The notes beneath the pieces were generated by a model. The model was not told the DNA's origin. It saw only the letters and a program-made list of their open reading frames with translations, and did not search any database. Source: CAMBDS01 sp964355675 (lineage in GTDB: Bacteria > Electryoneota > AABM5-125-24 > Hatepunaeales > Hatepunaeaceae). From it: DNA of 64,000 nt. Location: positions 83,482 to 147,481 of the forward strand of contig CAYHEC010000006.1 in assembly GCA_964355675.1 (NCBI GenBank), read 5' to 3'. Every line of letters starts with the position of its first letter. Positions within the stretch are counted from its first letter, which is position 1. Below, piece after piece: positions 14,518-22,324 of the stretch. Both the position numbers and the translations under genes were made by a program.

Positions 14518-17082
14518 ATGTTTCCCGATCCGGCTAATCTCTCAGACCTGCGCGAAAGCGTCGAATATACTCGCGTGGTATCGAATGGCAACGGCTCATA
14601 CGACCACCTCAACCCTACACCCGCGACGGAAATAACCCGACCTCTCGGCATTGTTCCAAAGCAGATTCCCGACGACCTGCCAGATCCCAAATTGAGTGAT
14701 AACGCTATAACTGTCCTCAAAAGGCGGTATCTCGAAAAGGACGCCATAGGAAATTTAACCGAAACGCCCCGCCAGATGTTCTGGCGCGTCGCCCGAACTA
14801 TTGCTTCGAACGAGATCAAGTACCGGCCTGAGATCGATTTACTCGACGAGACCCGCGCATTTTACAACTTCATGGCCTCGCTCGATTTTATTCCCAACAG
14901 CCCGACTATGATGAACGCCGGCCGACCGCTGGGACAGCTTGCCGCTTGCTTTGTATTACCAATCGAAGATACTATGGAGGGTATTTTCGATGCCGTCAAA
15001 TACGCCGCCCTCGTTCATAAATCCGGTGGTGGAACTGGCTTCAGTTTCTCGCGTCTCCGTCCCAAAGCGTCGATGGTGGCTTCTACCGCCGGAACAGCAT
15101 CCGGACCGGTCTCTTTCATGAGAGTATTCAACGCCGCCACTGAGACAATCAAGCAAGGTGGCACACGCCGCGGCGCCAACATGGGAATCTTAAGAGTCGA
15201 TCACCCCGATATCCGCGATTTCATCATCTGTAAGCAAGATATGGTGTCCATCACCAATTTCAACATCTCGGTGACTGTTACTGATAAATTTATGCGAGCC
15301 GTCGAGACGGGTGGGATGTACGACCTGATTGCTCCAAGTAGCGGGAAAGTTGTTGGCCACGAAAACGCCCTCGATATTTTCGACCTGATCGCTGATAATG
15401 CCTGGCACAACGGCGACCCGGGTATGCTTTTCATCGATGAAGTCAACCGTCACGAAAAAACGCCCCATGTTGGACTCGTTGAGGCAACCAACCCCTGCGG
15501 CGAACAACCACTTCTTCCATACGAGTCATGCAATCTCGGTTCAATAAATTTGAACAATATGCTTACCTACGACAATCAGATCGACTGGGATCACTTACGC
15601 CAATCAGTAAAACGCGGTGTCCGTTTTCTCGACAACATAATCGATATGAATAAGTACCCGCTTCAGCAAATCCATGACATGACTCACGCGAATCGGCGCA
15701 TCGGTCTCGGGGTAATGGGTTGGGCAGATATGCTTTTTGCACTCAGAATTCCTTATGATTCTGAGCAAGCGCTTGAATTGGGACGTAATATCATGCAATT
15801 CCTTCATTCGGAAGCCCGAGCCATGTCTGATGAACTTGCCATCGAGCGCGGTGAGTTTCCAAATTGCCCGGGATCCGTTTTCAAACATCCGACACGCAAT
15901 TCAACAGTCACTACCATTGCACCTACCGGCACTATCTCGATGATCGCTGAAACATCTGGAGGTATCGAACCGAATTTCGCGCTTTGCTATGTAAAACGTG
16001 TCATGGATGATGACCGACTTCTCTATATCAATCCCAGATTTGAGGAAGCCGCCAAAGCGGGAGGGTGGTACTCACCAGAGTTAATGGAAAAAATCGCCAA
16101 CCATGCCAGCCTTGAAGATTTAACTGAAATCCCTGAAAAAGAACGGCGAGTTTTCCAAACTGCGCACGATATCACCCCGGAAGCTCATATCAAAATGCAG
16201 GCGGCTTTCCAGCAATGGACGGACAATGCAGTGTCCAAAACGATCAATTTTCCAAACTCAGCGACCCACCAAGACGTCAAGAACGCCTATATTATGGCTT
16301 GGAAAATGAAATGCAAAGGTATCACAATTTACCGTGATGGTAGTCGCGAAGTTCAAGTGATGAACACCGGATCAAGTCTATCCACTGCATCATCAGAGAT
16401 TAAAGAGATCGAGAATAAAGTCGAAGCAGAGACATCGGTAAAAACTGCCGTCCTTCGACCAAGCGATAACTCTATTATCGCCAGCACGTCGAGGATACCT
16501 CAGGATATTCCCCCTCCGATTGCTCATCCTAAGCCGCATACCAAGCCAAGACATCGACCCTCGGTGACCTACGGCTATACCGAACAGATCCAGACCGGTG
16601 AAGGTACTCTGTATCTTACCATTAACGAGGATAACCTCGGATTGTGTGAGGTCTTCTGTAGCATTGGCAAGCAAGGGGGCGCCGCCGCCGCACAATCCGA
16701 AGCAATCGGACGGCTAATTTCACTGGCTCTCAGATCAAATGTTGACCCACCTCAGATCGTTAAACAGCTCAAAGGTATTATGGGGCCAAATCCGGTTTGG
16801 CACGAAGGCGATCTCATCCGCTCGATTCCGGACGCTATCGGGAGGGGTCTTGAGCGATATCTTCAAAATAAGTCAAACCCTCAAGCAGAATTGCAACTGA
16901 CCATTTCTGACACATCACCCTCAGATCCTGAATGCGATCCCGATCCTGATGTTAATCGACCAAGTCTTGAATTTGCGTATGGCGTGCGGATCAAGGAGTC
17001 GTGCCCGGATTGTGGTGAACCAGTTGTTTTCGAGGAAGGTTGCCTGATATGCCGAAGCTGTGGATTTTCAAAATGCGGCTGA
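14518..17082 (+). CDS. nrdJ: Class II (B12-dependent) ribonucleotide reductase
   Basis: 854 residues. It reduces ribonucleotides to deoxyribonucleotides using adenosylcobalamin and works with or without oxygen. Signature blocks: the N-terminal RQMFWRVARTIAS, IPNSPTMMNAGRPLGQLAACF, HKSGGGTGFSFSRLRP, the substrate-binding GTASGPVSFMRVFNAATE, GGTRRGANMGIL, the active-site loop TNPCGEQPLLPYESCNLGS, and APTGTISMIA. The C-terminal part (about 680-800) is the extra domain of this subfamily, and the end ESCPDCGEP...CRSCGFSKCG has two CxxC pairs and probably carries thiols or zinc. AAGGAT precedes the ATG. It stands alone with its own promoter, and no class I or III reductase is in the window. Confidence 0.95.
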   Translation: MFPDPANLSDLRESVEYTRVVSNGNGSYDHLNPTPATEITRPLGIVPKQIPDDLPDPKLSDNAITVLKRRYLEKDAIGNLTETPRQMFWRVARTIASNEIKYRPEIDLLDETRAFYNFMASLDFIPNSPTMMNAGRPLGQLAACFVLPIEDTMEGIFDAVKYAALVHKSGGGTGFSFSRLRPKASMVASTAGTASGPVSFMRVFNAATETIKQGGTRRGANMGILRVDHPDIRDFIICKQDMVSITNFNISVTVTDKFMRAVETGGMYDLIAPSSGKVVGHENALDIFDLIADNAWHNGDPGMLFIDEVNRHEKTPHVGLVEATNPCGEQPLLPYESCNLGSINLNNMLTYDNQIDWDHLRQSVKRGVRFLDNIIDMNKYPLQQIHDMTHANRRIGLGVMGWADMLFALRIPYDSEQALELGRNIMQFLHSEARAMSDELAIERGEFPNCPGSVFKHPTRNSTVTTIAPTGTISMIAETSGGIEPNFALCYVKRVMDDDRLLYINPRFEEAAKAGGWYSPELMEKIANHASLEDLTEIPEKERRVFQTAHDITPEAHIKMQAAFQQWTDNAVSKTINFPNSATHQDVKNAYIMAWKMKCKGITIYRDGSREVQVMNTGSSLSTASSEIKEIENKVEAETSVKTAVLRPSDNSIIASTSRIPQDIPPPIAHPKPHTKPRHRPSVTYGYTEQIQTGEGTLYLTINEDNLGLCEVFCSIGKQGGAAAAQSEAIGRLISLALRSNVDPPQIVKQLKGIMGPNPVWHEGDLIRSIPDAIGRGLERYLQNKSNPQAELQLTISDTSPSDPECDPDPDVNRPSLEFAYGVRIKESCPDCGEPVVFEEGCLICRSCGFSKCG

Positions 17083-17097
17083 GGCGGACGGGTGCGG

Positions 17098-17249
17098 GGG
17101 GGCTGTTACCCAAATCAAAATATACTGAGTAAGTGCGTGTAGTCACACAGCTTTGCTTGACAGGACATTATATTGATGCCTGCCGAGCAAAGCTCAGCGG
17201 GAAAACGCGCCAACTTTTCTAACCGTATGGTATTTCTGTAACAGCCCCC
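17098..17249. repeat. Nested inverted repeats downstream of nrdJ
   Basis: Outer perfect 12-bp arms GGGGGCTGTTAC (17098-17109) and GTAACAGCCCCC (17238-17249). Inside them are AGCTTTGCT (17149-17157) and AGCAAAGCT (17186-17194) of the CACAGCTTTGC family. The structure may end the nrdJ transcript. The rest of the gene-free stretch 17083-17673 is AT-rich with no gene recognised; GGAGAT precedes the next start codon. Confidence 0.6.
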
Positions 17250-17673
17250 AGAGCCCCGTCCTACAGATCCTGTGGACACTTTTCAACAGATTTTAATTGG
17301 AAGTCGAATTAGTTATTCGAAAATTCCTAATATTTTATGTAATTGACACAGCTACATATACATATTGCTTTAAACGATTGTTTCGAACATCTAAATAAAC
17401 CACTTGAAAAAGTGGTATATTTTTAGGTGAAATATTTGCAAATCGGAAAATATTCCTTATCTTGTCTGTATACTGGTGGAAAGTCCTTCCCGTATTTCTT
17501 CAAGGCAATCAATCTATCTTCTTGATTGCTCTGTTTTCCACATTTATAATGTGATGATACATTCATCAATGTTGCAATTTAATTAAGCTCTGAGGATCAC
17601 TGTACAATTCCGTACGGGATCTTCGCCTTTTTTTGGATCGTTTTGCCTGCTTTATTCTCAACCGGAGATCACA

Positions 17674-20600
17674 ATGAAACACCGCAATACACTCTCACTT
17701 CTCGCCGTATCGGTAATCGCATTATTGCTGACGACCCATCTCGGTTTCGCCAGCGATTGGAGCGGAAACATTACCAATCACGTTACTTGGACTGCCAACA
17801 GTGACATTACTATTGTCAGCAGTCTTACAGTGACATCGACAGGCTGGCTGACTGTCGAGCGTGGCGTTACAATTGATGGTGATGGTATCGCGACGCTTAC
17901 AGTCGCATCTGGCGGCAAGTTGGAAATCGGCGAAACTTCCGGATCAGCTGTGAAGATTGACAGCTTGGTCTCAATCTCGCTGATCGAGTGCGAAGGCACC
18001 ACCCTCATCACGAATACAAATTTCACCAATTGTGGTGACCCATCTGGCATAAATCCCTTCATTTCACTTAACGGTGGCGAAGGCGACGGTTATCGTTTTA
18101 TCAGTTGCTCTTTTGATACGATCATTTCTCCAACGATGCATTGGGAAGGTGGTTCAAAAGGAGAAGTCGGCACATGCGGATGGTTTCCATGGGCCGGTTC
18201 ACCCATAATAATCGGGCCTGGCAACGGTAATGCAATATACCTCGCAATCCACGACAACGATTTCGACGGTTCGTGCGGCTGGTTCCCTTGGGCAGGTTCA
18301 CCCCTTATCGCCGCACCAGTAGGTGGCGGTACACCCTGTAACATCGTCATCGAAGATAACAATTTCACCGGTTTAAGTAACGCCGGAGTCGGCGTCCATG
18401 TTGATGGAGCTACTCACGACGATGAGCTTACCAGCGGTCAATTCGATATTCGGATGGAGCGCAATAAGTATTACGATCTGGAAATCGGCATTGAGCTAGA
18501 AGATGGAGCTGAAGCAAGCTCCATGCTAATCAGCAATAATGTTTTTTACAGTAGCCAGACCGGAATTTCATTAACATCGACCTCCGCCGCCCCAGTCCTG
18601 GCAACCATTGCCAATAACGCATTGTTCGATAACACAACTGGCGCTTACATTTCCCTAAACGGAAACGCGATTCCCGATGGCTTAACCATAACTAATACAG
18701 TCGCTTGGGAAAATGAAGTCGGATTCGATTTCGCCTTCGCCAACAGCGCCTCGATGAGCGACTTGCTCTTTAGAAATAACATCGCTGGCGAAAGCAGTAC
18801 CGCTGGTTTCCGTTCAAATGTTTCCGTCAGTGCCGCCTCCATTCATCATATGGGGCTTAAAGGCAACGTTAGCAATATCAAAGTCGGATCGAGTGCCGAA
18901 TCGATGGATCGTTTCGCCTCAGACTGCATCGTCGATGCTGTAAATGGTAAATCGTTCAGTCTTGTGAACGAAAATCCGGGTACAGCAGGCTGGGATTTTC
19001 ACCTGCTGGTTGACGATTCATGGAGCGGTGATTACAACAATCTTATCAACTCTGGCTATGATACCGACCCTGACAATTACACCGCGGATATCGGTTTGTT
19101 TGGTGGCTCCAAGGCGGCTGGGAATATCGACAAGGACTTCAATATTCTCGCCAACTACCGTAGCGTCACATCGATGGAATTTTTCAACGATGTCACTTCT
19201 TGGAAACCAGATATTTATCGTTTGAACATCGCTTCACCATCGATCAATATGACTTCTACTGGCACAATCGACGGCGGAAGCTCATCGAACCCGACTATTA
19301 TCGAGATTCCATCAGGTGTAACCTTACTGGTCTCCGACAACTTCCGCGTCGAATATGCAACTTTCAAAGGCATAAACAGCAGTGCTTGGAAAGGCTTCAA
19401 ATTCAACTCCACCTCCAGCATAGACTACTCAGGCTTTTCATATTGCACTATTCTGGATGGAGAATATGGCCTATATCTGACTGGTTTAGATGATGCCAGC
19501 GGGGACCGTCTTCCTGTAACTGATTGCACTATAGATGCTTGTGGAGTTGCAGTTTATGCTAATCAATCTCGACTGAATCTGACAAGAGTTGCAATCACGG
19601 GTTCTAACGGCTCCAGCTTCGGCGGATCTGGAATTTACCTGACAAGTTGTAGCTCAGGGAAAATATTAATCGACGACTGCACGATCACTGGAAATGGGAC
19701 TGGCGGTTCTTATTCCAGCGCGGGGATTTACTTATCAAGCTCTTCCCCGGAGATTATCAACACCCTCATCGAAGATAACTCAGGCGCCGGTGTTACCTGT
19801 TTTTCTTCGACTCCCGACATGAACACTTGGAACTCTTCGACGTCTTCTGATCGCCCAAATTCGATCCACTCCGACGGCGGTCAGACCCAGTCAGGCTCCG
19901 ATGGCGCTGAGATTTATCTCGCTTCCAGTTCCTATCCTGATATCCAATACAACAATATCTGGGATTACAGCAATGGACCCGTCGGTTACATGATTTATAA
20001 GCATTCTACGTCGAACAGTAGCGCTCTTGTCCCATCTAACAACTGGTGGGGTGCAAATCCCACGTCCAGCTTCTTTTATTGGGGCGCAGGCTCGGCAATC
20101 GACTTTTCAGCCTACTCCGGTAGCCAGCTCAGTAGCGCTCAACGATTCGCTCAGGCTATGAGTGCATGGGATGCGGGTGACTACGTGAGAGCCGCTGAAT
20201 ATTTCTCGGAATGTGTCTGGGATAATGGTGCGATTGGCATCAATTCAGTCCACTATTTATCTGGATGCTATGCCAAAATCCCTCAGAGCGATTACAGGGA
20301 GCTGAGAAGATTCTTAAGCCGAGTTTCCCGTCGCCATCAAGACGCTGAAGTCGCCAAAATCGCGGCTCGGTTTGCCACGGACTGCCTTACCGAACTGGGC
20401 GAATTTGAAGACGCAATGGAAGAGTATGAGGAAGTTATGGAAGACGCCAATTGTTTGAACGACCGAGTTATGGCTGAGGTAGATTGGCTTTCTGTTTATG
20501 ATCTCGCCCACGGTACTGACTTGGATGCTGTCTCTTTCGACGTCCCTGCAAGGATGAGCAAGGCATTCGCCGAACTCGAACGGGAGCAAAACGGATTCAC

Positions 20601-20877
20601 CCAATCACTGCCGGGTGATTTCTCTTTGAACAATGTCTATCCGAATCCCTTCAACGGCTTTACCCGCATCAACTACTCAGTCCCGGAAACTGCCAATTTA
20701 CAGATAACCGTTCACGATTTATCAGGTCGTCAGGTTGCTGAACTTTTTCATGGTCTGGTTGAGGCCGGCAATCATTCAACGATTTGGAATGCCGAAGGAG
20801 CATCGGCGGGCGTTTACATGGTCAAGGTAAACTTTGCTGGCTCGATCTCAAGCCAGAAGCTTCTCTTGGTAAAATAA
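17674..20877 (+). CDS. Secreted parallel beta-helix protein with T9SS-type sorting domain
   Basis: 1067 residues. Signal peptide SLLAVSVIALLLTTHLGFA. Residues ~30-800 show the rhythm of a right-handed parallel beta-helix (TLTVASGGKLEIGE, short rungs with ISNNVFY, IEDNNFTG, IDDCTITGNGT, LIEDNSGAGV, YNNIWDYSNGPVG). Two rungs carry a near-identical CGWFPWAGSP block. A helical, TPR-like segment (about 820-950; AMSAWDAGDYVRAAEYF, AMEEYEEVMEDANC) follows. The end is a type IX sorting domain: VYPNPFNGFTRINY, VHDLSGRQVAEL, IWNAEGASAGVYMVKV, SQKLLLVK. Probably a surface or secreted adhesin or polysaccharide-acting protein; no catalytic residues could be assigned. A terminator follows directly. Confidence 0.85.
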   Translation: MKHRNTLSLLAVSVIALLLTTHLGFASDWSGNITNHVTWTANSDITIVSSLTVTSTGWLTVERGVTIDGDGIATLTVASGGKLEIGETSGSAVKIDSLVSISLIECEGTTLITNTNFTNCGDPSGINPFISLNGGEGDGYRFISCSFDTIISPTMHWEGGSKGEVGTCGWFPWAGSPIIIGPGNGNAIYLAIHDNDFDGSCGWFPWAGSPLIAAPVGGGTPCNIVIEDNNFTGLSNAGVGVHVDGATHDDELTSGQFDIRMERNKYYDLEIGIELEDGAEASSMLISNNVFYSSQTGISLTSTSAAPVLATIANNALFDNTTGAYISLNGNAIPDGLTITNTVAWENEVGFDFAFANSASMSDLLFRNNIAGESSTAGFRSNVSVSAASIHHMGLKGNVSNIKVGSSAESMDRFASDCIVDAVNGKSFSLVNENPGTAGWDFHLLVDDSWSGDYNNLINSGYDTDPDNYTADIGLFGGSKAAGNIDKDFNILANYRSVTSMEFFNDVTSWKPDIYRLNIASPSINMTSTGTIDGGSSSNPTIIEIPSGVTLLVSDNFRVEYATFKGINSSAWKGFKFNSTSSIDYSGFSYCTILDGEYGLYLTGLDDASGDRLPVTDCTIDACGVAVYANQSRLNLTRVAITGSNGSSFGGSGIYLTSCSSGKILIDDCTITGNGTGGSYSSAGIYLSSSSPEIINTLIEDNSGAGVTCFSSTPDMNTWNSSTSSDRPNSIHSDGGQTQSGSDGAEIYLASSSYPDIQYNNIWDYSNGPVGYMIYKHSTSNSSALVPSNNWWGANPTSSFFYWGAGSAIDFSAYSGSQLSSAQRFAQAMSAWDAGDYVRAAEYFSECVWDNGAIGINSVHYLSGCYAKIPQSDYRELRRFLSRVSRRHQDAEVAKIAARFATDCLTELGEFEDAMEEYEEVMEDANCLNDRVMAEVDWLSVYDLAHGTDLDAVSFDVPARMSKAFAELEREQNGFTQSLPGDFSLNNVYPNPFNGFTRINYSVPETANLQITVHDLSGRQVAELFHGLVEAGNHSTIWNAEGASAGVYMVKVNFAGSISSQKLLLVK

Positions 20878-20896
20878 ACTCTCCTGAATTCGAATT

Positions 20897-20935
20897 CAAA
20901 AAGCCGTCAGCCTTTTTACGGTTGACGGCTTTTTC
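20897..20935. terminator. Terminator after the beta-helix protein gene
   Basis: Twelve-bp stem AAAAAGCCGTCA / TGACGGCTTTTT with T-runs on both strands, starting 20 bp after the stop codon. A degraded TAGGGGC-family palindrome follows near 20947-20975. Confidence 0.8.
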
Positions 20936-21028
20936 TTACACTTGATTTAGGGACGCATAACAGTGCGCCCCTAAATTAGTTTTATTAGTGTCACACTAAT
21001 TCTATAATAAGTAATAACAATATCTTAT

Positions 21029-22225
21029 ATGAATATTTTTAACAATTCACGTAACTACGACCATCTTCTTAAGCCCCTTGAAGAGGAACTCCTTTCCCAC
21101 GCCTCAGGTCATAGCGTCCATTGGTGCAGACGAGGCACAACCGCCGGAGCCTGGGCATTCAAAGCCGCGGCGTTGAACCGTCCGGAAATCTCCGAACCGG
21201 AAATTATCCTCCCTGCGACGGCGTGCTCGACGATGCCGGCGGCAGTATTACTGGCAGGATGTAAGATTCGTTTCGCCGATGTAAGCTTAAGTGATGCACT
21301 TCCCACACTCGAGACCATCGAAACCGCCATGACAGACAATACCGTCGCCGTACTCTTTATTCACATGTTTGGCAATACCGCCGATCTTGATGAGCTTCAC
21401 CGCCGCCTCGTAGCGCGCAAGATTTGGTTGATCGAAGACGCCGCCCAGGCTTTTGGAGGACATACACCTTCTGGCAGACAACTTGGATCCGTTGGCGAGA
21501 TGACCCTTCATGGTTTCACCGATAACAAAATTCTTGAGTCTGGCGGCGGAGCGCTGATGGTGCGAGATCCGATTTGCGAGCCGTTTGTCATAGAAGCAAT
21601 GCGAAGGCTCCCCAAGCCTACGCTACTGACGAGGGAGTGCTACTCGCGCTTTGACCGTAGTTTTCAGTCGATTTACAATGGCTTGGTCGAGTTTCAGAGA
21701 ATTAAGTACTCGGAACCTTCCCCTACCCAATCGCAGACGGCAAAGATTAAAGTAACTGAAAGGCCCTTGACGGAATTTCCCGACGCTTTCTTGTCCATCA
21801 TCCTTGCCTTCTCCGACTGGTTCATGCAAGGTGATCCACCGACAATGAGGCTCTCCTACGAGCGCCGTAACCTTGAGTCCAGCATTGAGCACCGTCTGCG
21901 CATGGCGGAGCTTTACCGAAGATTGTTGCCTTCGGATTTTGGCGAACACATCAGCCACTTCGAGGCAAGCGGCAATTGCTGGCGCTATACGATCTTATTG
22001 AATGATTCAATCTCGCAGGAAGATCTGATCTCTTCCTTGAGGAGGCGAGGCTTCCAAACCACCGACCTCTACTGGCCACTTGATACTTTGTTCAGTGAGA
22101 GTCCGGACTGTACAAATGCATTGAATTTGGGAAAAAGAGTTATCAATCTACCGGTGGATAAGGGCGTCAATGAGGAAATGGTGGTGGAGATGGTGAAAAT
22201 GATGAAGGGGAAATGCAACTCTTAA
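21029..22225 (+). CDS. DegT/DnrJ/EryC1/StrS-family PLP aminotransferase
   Basis: 398 residues. Family members transaminate nucleotide-linked keto-sugars to amino sugars. The small-domain start has RRGTTAGAWAFKAAAL, then EIILPATACSTMPAAVLLAG and RFADVSLSDALPTLE, the usual blocks before the PLP site. WLIEDAAQAFGG supplies the Asp that binds the PLP nitrogen, and HGFTDNKILESGGGALMV contains the likely Schiff-base lysine, although the consensus there is S-x-N/K-x-x. No sugar-nucleotide genes are adjacent, so a sugar substrate cannot be confirmed. No clear ribosome binding site is seen before the ATG. A terminator shared with the convergent T9SS gene follows. Confidence 0.8.
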   Translation: MNIFNNSRNYDHLLKPLEEELLSHASGHSVHWCRRGTTAGAWAFKAAALNRPEISEPEIILPATACSTMPAAVLLAGCKIRFADVSLSDALPTLETIETAMTDNTVAVLFIHMFGNTADLDELHRRLVARKIWLIEDAAQAFGGHTPSGRQLGSVGEMTLHGFTDNKILESGGGALMVRDPICEPFVIEAMRRLPKPTLLTRECYSRFDRSFQSIYNGLVEFQRIKYSEPSPTQSQTAKIKVTERPLTEFPDAFLSIILAFSDWFMQGDPPTMRLSYERRNLESSIEHRLRMAELYRRLLPSDFGEHISHFEASGNCWRYTILLNDSISQEDLISSLRRRGFQTTDLYWPLDTLFSESPDCTNALNLGKRVINLPVDKGVNEEMVVEMVKMMKGKCNS

Positions 22226-22265
22226 TCCTTCCCTTGATAAAATCTGAATCATAAATTCAAAAAAA

Positions 22266-22297
22266 CAAGAAGTCAACCCTCCGGGGTTGACTTCTTG
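22266..22297. terminator. Terminator between convergent genes
   Basis: Perfect 14-bp stem CAAGAAGTCAACCC / GGGTTGACTTCTTG with a TCCG loop. On the minus strand it runs into seven T, so it should stop the T9SS gene transcript. The stem belongs to the GTCAACCC family. Confidence 0.8.
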
Positions 22298-22324
22298 AGT
22301 TACTGGAATGTATTGCAACACGCC

